Source: Planctomycetota bacterium (GTDB taxonomy: Bacteria; Planctomycetota; Phycisphaerae; WQYP01). Taken from it: a stretch of DNA of 35,944 bases. The position numbers and the translations under genes are program-made. The notes below the pieces were generated by a model. It saw only the letters and a program-made list of their open reading frames with translations. It ran no database searches and was not told the DNA's origin. Positions 14,841-22,158 of the stretch are shown here, one piece after another. Location: assembly GCA_021851715.1 (NCBI GenBank), contig JAJZCR010000037.1, positions 1 to 35,944 on the forward strand. Reading direction: 5' to 3'. How positions within the stretch are numbered: the stretch's first letter is position 1; each line of letters opens with the position of its first letter.

Positions 14841-14945
14841 TGGCATGATAGTGCGGTGCCGTTAGCCCCATGTTGTGGTGCAGGCGTCTCGCCTGCCGTA
14901 AAGCTCCGGCTGGCATGATAATGCCGTGCCGTTAGTACCATGTTG
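14841..14945. repeat. Tandem 35-bp direct repeats inside the MITE
   Basis: TGGCATGATA starts both 14841-14875 and 14911-14945. The two 35-base copies differ at four positions and are spaced 70 bases apart. Between them, at 14880-14896, is the perfect hairpin GCAGGCG-TCT-CGCCTGC. Confidence 0.85.
14876..14898. repeat. Dispersed GCAGGCG hairpin repeat inside the MITE
   Basis: GTGGTGCAGGCGTC leads into the perfect hairpin GCAGGCG-TCT-CGCCTGC (14880-14896), the same unit as the two copies near 35750-35820. Small intergenic repeats of this kind are common in planctomycete genomes. Confidence 0.75.
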
Positions 14946-15020
14946 GTCCTGGCTCGACCCGATTTTTGACCTTCCCGGTAAAAACGGGCACACCCAGAAC
15001 ATGCGCGGAACGGCTGCATT

Positions 15021-15049
15021 TTGCTTGTCCAGAGGGCTTGCCTTACACT
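15021..15049 (+). promoter_or_regulatory. Weak candidate promoter for the aminotransferase gene
   Basis: TTGCTT (15021-15026), a 17-base spacer and TACACT (15044-15049) lie 38 bases before the ATG. Only three and four positions match consensus. The site is intact beside the MITE right end (18 bases away). Confidence 0.35.
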
Positions 15050-15087
15050 ATTGAACTGGTGTGCTCAACCTAATGAGGTTTCCCTGC

Positions 15088-15948
15088 ATGAGTAATTTGG
15101 TTTGGATTGATGGCCAACATGTGCCGCTGGCCCAGGCAAAAATCAGCGTCTTCGACCATGGCTTGCTGTACGGCGATGGCGTCTTCGAGGGTTTGCGGCA
15201 ATACAATGGGCGTATTTTTCGTGCCCAGGAACATCTGGATCGGCTTTTTGATTCCGCCCGCGCCATTCGCCTGGACATTCCCTATTCCGCATCTGAATTG
15301 CTGCAGGCCATGGAAGAAACCCTTGCCGCCAACGGCCTGCGGGAAAGCTATATTCGCCTGGTGGTAACACGCGGCGTGGGCCTGCTGGGCATTTCGCCGG
15401 CAAATTGTCAGCGACCTTCCGTGTTTATCATCACCGACACCATTCAGATGTACCCGGCGGAACTGTATCGCACCGGCATGGCCATTATCACCGCCAGCAC
15501 CGTACGCACCGCCCCCAATGCCCTCTCCCCGAAAATAAAAAGCCTCAATTACCTCAACAATATCCTGGCCAAGTGGGAAGCCATTGATGCCGGAGTACCC
15601 GAAGCCGTCATGCTGAATCACCTGGGCTATGTTTGCGAATGTACCGGCGACAACATTTTCATCGTTCGCCGGGGTGAACTCCTGACACCCCCGCCGGAAA
15701 GTGGCCTGCTGATGGGCATAACGCGCGGCGTCGTGCTTGAACTGGCCGGCAAGGCGGAGATTCCGACGCGCCAGATCAATCTTCTGCGATCCGATCTTTA
15801 CACCGCAGATGAATGTTTTCTCACCGGCAGCGGGGCGGAAGTCATTGCCGTTACCAGCATTGATAAGCGCCCCGTCGGCCCCGGCAAGGTGGGGCCTATT
15901 ACAGAGCAGCTTAGCGCCGCGTTTCACCACTATGCCCGCCATGGCTGA
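15088..15948 (+). CDS. ilvE: Branched-chain amino acid aminotransferase (class IV)
   Basis: The 286-residue PLP enzyme exchanges amino groups between glutamate and branched-chain 2-oxo acids. VFDHGLLYGDGVFEGLR near the N-terminus, Lys151 in KIKSLNYLNNILAK (PLP Schiff base), the CECTGDNIF motif and the GLLMGITRGVVLELA phosphate-cup segment are all class IV aminotransferase hallmarks. The start at 15088 is preferred over a GTG at 15061 because MSNLVWIDGQ aligns with family N-termini and TGAGG stands upstream. A D-amino acid aminotransferase or aminodeoxychorismate lyase is less likely, given the overall motif pattern, but class IV members can be hard to separate by eye. The gene converges with the minus-strand beta-propeller gene. 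Confidence 0.85.
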   Translation: MSNLVWIDGQHVPLAQAKISVFDHGLLYGDGVFEGLRQYNGRIFRAQEHLDRLFDSARAIRLDIPYSASELLQAMEETLAANGLRESYIRLVVTRGVGLLGISPANCQRPSVFIITDTIQMYPAELYRTGMAIITASTVRTAPNALSPKIKSLNYLNNILAKWEAIDAGVPEAVMLNHLGYVCECTGDNIFIVRRGELLTPPPESGLLMGITRGVVLELAGKAEIPTRQINLLRSDLYTADECFLTGSGAEVIAVTSIDKRPVGPGKVGPITEQLSAAFHHYARHG

Positions 15949-16002
15949 CCCGGATGCATCAGGGCTTTCCGCCGGTGACAAAGCCGCAGGATTGCGACGT
16001 TT

Positions 16003-16830
16003 TTAATGACACACGGCTACAAAGCCGGGATAGTGCAAATCGCTGATGATCCGTGGATTGATGGCACGACCGGTGATGGTGTATTCGCCGATGGTTCCCC
16101 CATGGTGTTCCTCCACGACAAATAGATCATGCCGCCACACTGCAATGCCAAAGGGATCTGGTAATCCGGAGATCAGCGCAGCATTTAACACTTGTCCTGT
16201 GGTGGTATATTGCCCAATCGTGCCGGAACCATCATTGGTGACAAAAAACTCCCGGCCCCGCACCGCAATGCCATTGGGGCCGGCCAGCCCGGATACCAGT
16301 GCCGGGTTCAGCACACGTCCGGTAACGGTATATTTGCCGATGGTGCCGGAACCGAAATTGACCACCCATAGATCATTTCCAACCACCGCAATACCATCCG
16401 GACCATGCAGGTTGGAAATGAGGCTGGCGTTGATGGGGCGGCCGGAGGTGGTGTATTCACCAACGGTTCCAGCCCGGTAATTCGCCACGAACAAACGATG
16501 CCCGGACACCGTGATACCGGCCGGGCCGTTGAGGCCGCGGATCAATTGGGCGTTTATCACCCGGCCCGCAGTGGTATATTCACCAATGGTGCCGTTATTT
16601 TCGTTGGCTACAAAGAGCCGGTTTCCGGCCACGGCAATACCGAAGGGCATGTGCAAGCCATGTATCAGTGCCGGGCTTATCGTGTGTCCCGTCGTGGTAT
16701 ATGTGCCGATGGAATGTTGATTCCCCACAAAAATAGTGGCTGCCTTGCTGGAATTGGCTCCCGGCAGGGCCGCCAGCAAAGTCCCCAGTAGAAACCAAAT
16801 CCAGTTGGCCTTGATGGATGTGCGGGTCAC
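16003..16830 (-). CDS. Secreted six-repeat beta-propeller protein (NHL/YncE-like)
   Basis: The 275-residue protein begins with a signal peptide (WIWFLLGTLLAALPGANSSKA) and then consists almost entirely of six repeats of about 41 residues. Each has the form L-F-V-A-N...G-T-I-G-E-Y-T-T-x-G-R-x-I-N...L-I-x-G-L-x-x-P-x-G-I-A-V. Six such units would close a six-bladed propeller of the NHL/YncE type. The last repeat ends at the stop codon, so there is no other domain or visible anchoring signal. The start is GTG 16830, with AAGGA about ten bases upstream. Propellers of this kind bind ligands or proteins; no function can be named. The near-identity of the repeats suggests recent internal duplication. 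Confidence 0.8.
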   Translation of the reverse strand: MTRTSIKANWIWFLLGTLLAALPGANSSKAATIFVGNQHSIGTYTTTGHTISPALIHGLHMPFGIAVAGNRLFVANENNGTIGEYTTAGRVINAQLIRGLNGPAGITVSGHRLFVANYRAGTVGEYTTSGRPINASLISNLHGPDGIAVVGNDLWVVNFGSGTIGKYTVTGRVLNPALVSGLAGPNGIAVRGREFFVTNDGSGTIGQYTTTGQVLNAALISGLPDPFGIAVWRHDLFVVEEHHGGTIGEYTITGRAINPRIISDLHYPGFVAVCH

Positions 16831-17022
16831 GGGTATGTCCTTTTCCAGTGGTCACGAGGCTCATCTGCTTTGGGCCGCTGTCAATAGTATAGCGGATACG
16901 CGCGGTGCGGATGCAGCCTGTTTTGGGGCGGGGCTTTGAAGAAAATCGGATAGGCTCATGGCCACCGGCGCAATAGTGATGCGTCCACAGTCCGACCTGT
17001 GGTCATGCGGCAGTATCATCGC

Positions 17023-18390
17023 CTATGACGGCGCTTTTGCTGCAGCAGATGCGCCGGCATAGCGCCACATCCATAGAATGCCAACGGCCCACAAGATCAC
17101 ATCGGCGTACATCACCAGGCCCAGATCGCGCAAGTATTCAAATGGTTTGGGCAGTACGGTAAGAATATGCGCCGCGGCAAACAAAATCAGCACCCAACCC
17201 AGGCCCCAGCCAATGGACAACTTATGATCATGCTCCCATTTGGCAGCCAGCAGTGCCATGGGCAGGGGTAATACCATGCAAAAATAATGGGGGTGGCAAA
17301 TCGGAATAATCGGCAGCATGATGGCAATAAGCGTGCCCAAAAATACATTGCGGGCGATAGGGTCGTCCGCCTTCATTCGCCACCCGACAAAAATAGTCAG
17401 CGCCACCAGCACCGCGGAAAGCGACCAGTGGGCGATTTTGACCGCACGGCTCGGCGCGGGTGTGAGGTGGCCGAAATGAATGGTGTGATCAATCACCGCC
17501 TCAAACGAATTCGAATCTGTATCATTAACGTCAAAAAGCTCGCGATCGCGGCTGGTGTTGTGGTTAAGTCCCAGCGCCGGCTCAACAATCACGCGGTTCA
17601 GAGAGCGGTACGCGGTGATGGTTCGGCTAGGCCCCATGACCGCCAGGGGAATAAGGCCCATCCCGATAACAATGGCCATGGCCATGCCGATCAGCCATTG
17701 AATCCCGCCCCGGCGCACGGCATAAACCACCAGAAAAATCGGGAATAATTTAATCGCGGCCGCAAACCCCGCGCACATTCCGGCCCAAAGCTCTTTCCGA
17801 TACGCCAGCATGGCCCCCGCACCGGAAAAACAGACCATCAGCAGTGGATTGACCTGGCCGCGGGCCAACGCCCGGCCCAGCGCCGGCAGCACCACCAGCA
17901 GCGGAATTATGCGCAGTGCCCACCATCGGCGGCAATATTTGCTTTGACTTCGCACGGCGGTATCGGTGCTGGTGCGTTCCAAAGCGCGGGCCAGCCAGTC
18001 CACGGCGATCCAGGTAAAAATCAGGCTTATCACGTACCAGATGCCCACCGAAACGGCATACGCAATGAAGTTGGCCGGGAGCCGGCCCGCCGGGGCATCG
18101 CCAAACGGGTAGAGTAGAATCGCCAGCAGCGGAGGATAGTTGTAGTGCCACCCATTGGTATCCACCACCGTATACGGGTTGACGCCCGCGCGAACGGCCC
18201 AGGCGGCGCGAAAATACGTGTCAACATCCGTTTGCCGCCGAATGAGAAAAGCCGAATGAATTTCCGTGGCCACGCCCAGCCCAATGGCCGCGATCACCAG
18301 CGCCACAATGCCCCAGGCTTCCCAGCGGTTGAGACGATCAAATGGACCTTTGCCCGGAAGTAATGTTGGAGAAGATTCCGATTTCATCAT
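17023..18390 (-). CDS. GT87-like (DUF2029) polytopic membrane glycosyltransferase
   Basis: The 455-residue protein has roughly ten hydrophobic segments. It has the early acidic motif TDVDTYFRAAWAVRAGVNPY, then HYNYPPLLAILLYPFG, and later GRALARGQVNPLLM, a combination typical of GT87/DUF2029 proteins. That family (GT-C fold) uses polyprenyl-phosphate sugars as donors and transfers them on the outer face of the membrane; the known members are mannosyltransferases. The start is one of two adjacent ATG codons at 18390/18387. The acceptor here is unknown and no glycan cluster is adjacent. Downstream of it is the propeller gene, about 190 bases away on the same strand. Confidence 0.82.
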   Translation of the reverse strand: MMKSESSPTLLPGKGPFDRLNRWEAWGIVALVIAAIGLGVATEIHSAFLIRRQTDVDTYFRAAWAVRAGVNPYTVVDTNGWHYNYPPLLAILLYPFGDAPAGRLPANFIAYAVSVGIWYVISLIFTWIAVDWLARALERTSTDTAVRSQSKYCRRWWALRIIPLLVVLPALGRALARGQVNPLLMVCFSGAGAMLAYRKELWAGMCAGFAAAIKLFPIFLVVYAVRRGGIQWLIGMAMAIVIGMGLIPLAVMGPSRTITAYRSLNRVIVEPALGLNHNTSRDRELFDVNDTDSNSFEAVIDHTIHFGHLTPAPSRAVKIAHWSLSAVLVALTIFVGWRMKADDPIARNVFLGTLIAIMLPIIPICHPHYFCMVLPLPMALLAAKWEHDHKLSIGWGLGWVLILFAAAHILTVLPKPFEYLRDLGLVMYADVILWAVGILWMWRYAGASAAAKAPS

Positions 18391-18696
18391 GGGGCATCCC
18401 TGGTTGAATCATCTGCGGCCGCCGCCAAGCATCTTACGGACACGGGCCGGAAAAGTCTCGCCGATACTTCAGATGACTGCCATGTTCATCCGCCCGCCGG
18501 CACAACTGCGCAGTTGCTGCACAAATCCGCTTTTTTACCAATGCTTTGATTACGCCGTAAGCAGCCGCTGGGGTGCTGGTGGCGAAGCATCGGCGGAACC
18601 GGCCGGGCCGCGCAACGTTTCAGACGCCTGGCGGCAGGTTTTTATCGCTCTTTTTGCGGGCAACCCGTGCGGGCAGGCATTTTAAGAGGCATTTTT

Positions 18697-19080
18697 TTGA
18701 CTGGAGGCGGCTTTGGCACGCCAGTTGCAATAGTAACAGCAGATGCGTCAACCCGCGATGTTGACACCAGTGCGGTACCTGCTCGGCAAACATTGAGCCG
18801 CCAGGCTCGCTGGGGATCCAGAGAGAGAGCAACCTCGCTTGCGGTTTGACACGCAAGTGCAAGGTGAAGCAGGCCTAAAGCCTGGGGCTGCCGGAAAGAC
18901 GTTGGCTGCAAAGGCCCGCAGCCGGAAAAAGTGAATAGTCGGTGCATGGTGCAGACCGGTTCGTTTGAAGTGCAGCCCGGAGGTCTGTCGCAGAATAAGT
19001 CTGCTCCATGCACAAACCCAAACTCGTTTCCTCCTCCGCCAGGCCGTGTGGATTTACCCTCCTCCACACGGCTTTTTTTA
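18697..19080 (+). ncRNA. Candidate structured RNA ending in an intrinsic terminator
   Basis: No gene is recognised in 18391-19295, yet this part folds densely on the plus strand. Stems include GTCAAC/GTTGAC (18747-18752/18760-18765), GAGCC/GGCTC (18795-18799/18804-18808), CTTGCG/CGCAAG (18838-18843/18852-18857) and GGCTGC/GCAGCC (18904-18909/18918-18923). A 15-bp stem (18942-18956 with 18999-19013, one mismatch) leads into the terminator at 19043. CAGACC (18952-18957) can instead pair with GGTCTG (18982-18987), excluding the outer stem, so a switch is possible. I compared it with RNase P, tmRNA, SRP, 6S, c-di-GMP, SAH and cobalamin RNAs by memory and found no match. A 5' end and promoter are not identifiable. 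It could be a small RNA or an attenuated leader of the gene at 19296. Confidence 0.35.
19043..19079 (+). terminator. Intrinsic terminator
   Basis: GCCGTGTGGA (19043-19052) pairs perfectly with TCCACACGGC (19063-19072) around a ten-base loop and is followed at once by seven T. It works only on the plus strand. No protein gene ends upstream of it, so it must end a non-coding transcript or act as an attenuator. Confidence 0.85.
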
Positions 19081-19179
19081 TTTCAGGGGTACGCCACCGT
19101 TGTGGCCAATCCGTGCAAACTCCAAATCGGGGTGATGCCTGAATTATGGCCTGGACCGACAGTTCTCACCGCCCCGGGG

Positions 19180-19207
19180 TTGACACGGCCAAGAGAAGTG
19201 CCAAAAT
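19180..19207 (+). promoter_or_regulatory. Possible promoter for the 19296 gene
   Basis: TTGACA (19180-19185), a 16-base spacer and CAAAAT (19202-19207, 4 of 6) lie downstream of the terminator and about 90 bases before the GTG start. If used, the gene is independent of the upstream RNA. Confidence 0.35.
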
Positions 19208-19295
19208 GCGGTGGTCGGCCTTCGTCCGACGGGCCTTGCTACAGCAGGCCTGCGATGGTCAACGGCCGGTTTTCACGAAAGTCAAGAGGTGTGGC

Positions 19296-20258
19296 GTGAG
19301 TTGGAAAGTTGGATTTGGCATTGCATTTGTGATCGTCGCCGCTTTTGTGGCAGCCCTGATCTATAGCATGACGCCCACGGGCGTTGGACAGGCCAGCAGC
19401 AAGACCATGGCTCCGGGCTTTATGGATTCGATAAGAGTGGGTGCCCAGCCCGATGGACTCGTACCATCAACTGCTGGATTTGGTGCCGGGTCCTTGTACA
19501 CGCAGGCCTACCATGCACTGCGATCCCTGGCACCGAGCCGGCATGCGCTGCGGCGCATCAACCACATTGCTGATCCCGCCGGCGACCCCAGGCTGATGAC
19601 CATTGTAACCCTGATTGAAAAAGCCGCGGGCAAAGGGCTTGCCCGGACCCATCTTTTGTTTTACACGCAACCGCCGCTGCCCAAGGTCAATGATGTAGTC
19701 CAAAGCCGCCTGGAAACCCTGTTGACCCTTACGGCCCAGGCGGGGGCTGCCTATCAATTCTCCAATCATCTCAAAAAGGCCCAGGCAGCTTTTTCCGCAG
19801 GGTTGGCCTTTGGATATCGGCTTTGGAAGAAGGGGCTTTTTGTGCCGGAACGTATGGTCGGCATCGATGCCATGGACGAATCGCTGGCTGGTATGAAATC
19901 CCTTTACCGCAAAGGCCCCCTGAAAAATATGTACCTTGACCATTCCGTTTTGAAACTGGATCGGCATGTGCGGGCCGCCCTGAGCAAGTGGGACGCCAAA
20001 TACCAGATAGTTCACAATGTAAATCCGTTTGCGCCCGATCTCATCAACATCATCCGCCACGATCACGACGTTTCCTGGCGCATTGCCGCAATCACCAGCC
20101 TCGGCGTGGCGCGTTGGGGAACTTCCAATGCCGGTAAAGCCCGCGCCATGCTCCGGTTCCTCAGTAAGGAAAGCCGTTCCAACAACGGCTGGATCAGCGC
20201 AGCAGCTAAACAAGCCGCAGCCTTCACGCGAATAACGATTAATTCACTAAGCGATTGA
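19296..20258 (+). CDS. Hypothetical protein with N-terminal membrane anchor
   Basis: The 320-residue protein starts VSWKVGFGIAFVIVAAFVAALIYS, a single helix that would anchor it in the inner membrane with the rest outside. The remainder is mostly helical (alternating hydrophobic pattern, FSNHLKKAQAAFSAGLAFGYRLWKKGLF) and ends with a region recalling HEAT-like helices (DVSWRIAAITSLGVARWG). GTG 19296 follows AGAGG and is preferred to a longer in-frame extension to 19146 that shows no protein-like features. I recognise no family. It converges with the minus-strand gene at 20331. Confidence 0.6.
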   Translation: MSWKVGFGIAFVIVAAFVAALIYSMTPTGVGQASSKTMAPGFMDSIRVGAQPDGLVPSTAGFGAGSLYTQAYHALRSLAPSRHALRRINHIADPAGDPRLMTIVTLIEKAAGKGLARTHLLFYTQPPLPKVNDVVQSRLETLLTLTAQAGAAYQFSNHLKKAQAAFSAGLAFGYRLWKKGLFVPERMVGIDAMDESLAGMKSLYRKGPLKNMYLDHSVLKLDRHVRAALSKWDAKYQIVHNVNPFAPDLINIIRHDHDVSWRIAAITSLGVARWGTSNAGKARAMLRFLSKESRSNNGWISAAAKQAAAFTRITINSLSD

Positions 20259-20330
20259 TCTGTGTACTATCGGTCACCGCCCGTCAGCACCAGGATATTG
20301 TTTGTCTGTGCCGGTGCGGCCGCCACCCTG

Positions 20331-20855
20331 CTACAGCTTGGGGCCACCAGTCGAAAGACCGATGGGCGGTGGGTGAATTCTTATTCCGGCCGGTTCCGGC
20401 GGCGTGAGCGGCAAGAAAACACTTGAGGTGATGTAAAAACTGTTAATTTCCCATGTCTTGCCGGTTCTCAGAAGCTGTATGCGAATTGTGGCCGACCCTT
20501 TTGTAAATTTTGCCGGAATAGTAAAAGTGCCGGTGGTGACGTTGTTCGTGGTGAAAATCTTGTAGTCGGTGGGGCTGTCGAGGTGTTTCAGGTTCCCAAG
20601 CGCCCGAAATATAGTAAACAATCCTTTGAGTTTCCAGCGGTGGTGCCAAGCGTATCGTTGCAACGTGGGAGTGGCTCGATCCAGCAACTGCTGCACATCC
20701 CAGTGTGCCGCTATCGCCGGTACGGCGCGGTCGATATAGGCGTTGGCACCCGGCTCCAAATAGGCCGCATGTGTGATGAAGATGGCCAATACGACGATGA
20801 TGATGATAATGCTCAGGCAGCCAGCGCCGCCGACAATTGCCAAACACGTTTTCAT
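20331..20855 (-). CDS. Hypothetical membrane-anchored protein
   Basis: The 174-residue protein opens MKTCLAIVGGAGCLSIIIIIVVLAIFI, split here as a short basic N-terminus followed by one helix rich in isoleucine. A small extracytoplasmic domain follows, ending KTWEINSFYITSS, a pattern seen in DUF4019-like or NTF2-like domains. The tail is proline-rich (PLTPPEPAG, IHPPPIG). GGAG stands eight bases before the ATG at 20855. The family is not recognised with confidence, and nothing about its role can be said beyond probable attachment to the membrane. Confidence 0.6.
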   Translation of the reverse strand: MKTCLAIVGGAGCLSIIIIIVVLAIFITHAAYLEPGANAYIDRAVPAIAAHWDVQQLLDRATPTLQRYAWHHRWKLKGLFTIFRALGNLKHLDSPTDYKIFTTNNVTTGTFTIPAKFTKGSATIRIQLLRTGKTWEINSFYITSSVFLPLTPPEPAGIRIHPPPIGLSTGGPKL

Positions 20856-21139
20856 GTCGAATACTCCGAAGGTGCGTCAGCCATGGGCCGCGATTCAGCG
20901 GTGCCAGCCGCAGGGGGAGTCTTGATTGGGCGCGACTTTATCCGCCCCCGGCGGACAATGCAAATTCAAGATGCCGCCTTCGGCCACAGGCAACCGTGAA
21001 CCGGTCCGAGCAGGAAATCAAGGTGGAATGCGGATGGCTTGCGCCGTAACCGTGCGAAAAATCTGTTTTATCGCGTTGATCGCGATTTTCCGGCTTTGGT
21101 GTGGCGGCAGCCGCATGGTATGGTAAAATTTCACAGTGC

Positions 21140-21221
21140 GCTCGGGTGGCGGAATTGGCAGACGCGCCGGATTTAGGTTCCGGTTCCGTAAGGAGTGCAG
21201 GTTCGATTCCTGTCCCGAGCA
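21140..21221 (+). tRNA. tRNA-Leu (anticodon TAG)
   Basis: The 82-base class II tRNA has acceptor stem GCTCGGG (21140-21146) with CCCGAGC (21214-21220). The anticodon stem CCGGA/TCCGG has loop TTTAGGT, giving anticodon TAG. A variable arm (TTCCGTAAGGAG) and T arm GGTTCGATTCC follow. It decodes CTN leucine codons, mainly CTA/CTG. CCA is not encoded. Confidence 0.95.
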
Positions 21222-21313
21222 CTTTGGACGCCGGCACCTGTCGGCAATTCTCGGAAAGACCATGCAAATTCGGCCTGTTTGGCGGCTCGAAATCGCAAAA
21301 AAAGGATGGTTTT

Positions 21314-22114
21314 ATGCGTATCAAACAGTCGGTGGTTCTTCCGATATTTCATGGCGGCCAAGGTTCTATCGACACGCTGCTGGGGCAAATCCGCGACAGC
21401 GGCTTTGCGGCAGTGGAAATCTGGGGCCGGCCGCCGCTGCCCGAATTTAAAACGCTTATGGCAGCCGTGCAAAAATGCGGCCTGCGAATGGCGGGTATGT
21501 GCGGCCATGCATCGCTGGGTGACGGCTTGAACCGGGTGGAGAATCACCATCGAATCGCCACGGAATTGCGCGAGTCTATTGCCCTGGCGGCGGATTATGA
21601 CATTCCGGGCCTGATCTGCTTCAGTGGCAACCGCAATGCCGGACAAAGCGACTATGAAGGCCTTCTGGTTTGTGCGCAGGCCCTGCGGCTTTGCGCTCCG
21701 CTGGCCGAAGCCAAGGGCGTGAACTTGAATGTGGAATTGCTCAATTCCCGCATAGACCATTACAACTACCAGGCCGATCATACCGACTGGGGTGTGGCCT
21801 TGTGCAACCTGGTCAACAGCCCCCGGGTCAAACTGCTTTACGATATTTACCACATGCAAATTATGGAAGGCGATGTGATTCGCACCTTGCAGAAATCCAT
21901 CCGCCATATCGGCCATTTTCATACGGCGGGCAATCCGGGTCGGCAGGATTTTGATGATAACCAGGAACTCAATTACCGCGGCATCTGCCGGGCCATCGCC
22001 CAAAGCGGCTACGACGGCTATGTCGGCCACGAATTTCGGCCCAGGGGCGATGCCATGCAGGCCCTGCGCCGGGCCTTTACCGTATGCGACTGGCGGGAAG
22101 AAGCCGCGGGTTAG
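21314..22114 (+). CDS. Hydroxypyruvate isomerase-like TIM-barrel protein
   Basis: The 266-residue protein belongs to the AP-endonuclease-2-like sugar isomerase/epimerase group. The four metal-binding positions are visible: Glu141 (NVELLNSR), Asp177 (LLYDIYHMQI), His203 (GHFHTAGNPGR) and Glu240 (GHEFRP). The GNPGR and ELNY features are those of the hydroxypyruvate isomerase (Hyi) branch, which interconverts hydroxypyruvate and tartronate semialdehyde; other members act on sugars and related acids, so the substrate is inferred. ATG 21314 follows AAAGGA. It lies 93 bases after tRNA-Leu and is followed, 44 bases on, by a dehydrogenase in the same direction, probably forming a two-gene operon. Confidence 0.82.
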   Translation: MRIKQSVVLPIFHGGQGSIDTLLGQIRDSGFAAVEIWGRPPLPEFKTLMAAVQKCGLRMAGMCGHASLGDGLNRVENHHRIATELRESIALAADYDIPGLICFSGNRNAGQSDYEGLLVCAQALRLCAPLAEAKGVNLNVELLNSRIDHYNYQADHTDWGVALCNLVNSPRVKLLYDIYHMQIMEGDVIRTLQKSIRHIGHFHTAGNPGRQDFDDNQELNYRGICRAIAQSGYDGYVGHEFRPRGDAMQALRRAFTVCDWREEAAG

Positions 22115-22158
22115 CCGCCGGCAGTCACGTAACAAACATTTGCAGGAGTACCAGCCCC

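Larger units (their letters stand above)
14621..14995. mobile_element. MITE: 375-bp non-coding element with 24-bp TIRs and 8-bp target duplication
   Basis: The left end (14621-14644, starting GGGTGTGCCCGTTTTTA) and the right end (14972-14995) are inverted repeats of 24 bases with one mismatch. The octamer AGAACATG lies immediately outside both ends (14613-14620 and 14996-15003) as a perfect direct repeat, exactly as a target-site duplication should. The interior has no open frame that could be a transposase, so it must depend on an enzyme elsewhere. Inside are two 35-base direct repeats 70 bases apart and one GCAGGCG hairpin of the kind also found at the right end of the window. An 8-bp duplication with GGG-starting ends would suit families such as IS1595 or IS256; this is not settled. 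It sits just upstream of the aminotransferase promoter. Confidence 0.85.

Noticed and set aside
18642..19067. Minus-strand frame of 141 codons in the hairpin-rich region.
   Set aside because: Composition is unlike a folded protein, there is no recognisable motif, and the terminator and stems favour a plus-strand RNA.
18697..19080. RNase P RNA, tmRNA, SRP RNA, 6S RNA, c-di-GMP, SAH or cobalamin riboswitch.
   Set aside because: Their conserved core strings (for example GAGGAAAGTCC or CGGAAGGAAGCAGC) are absent; only short chance likenesses were found.
20938..21324. Minus-strand frame of 128 codons across tRNA-Leu (contains GTGIEPALLTEPEP).
   Set aside because: This is the common spurious translation of a tRNA-Leu gene.
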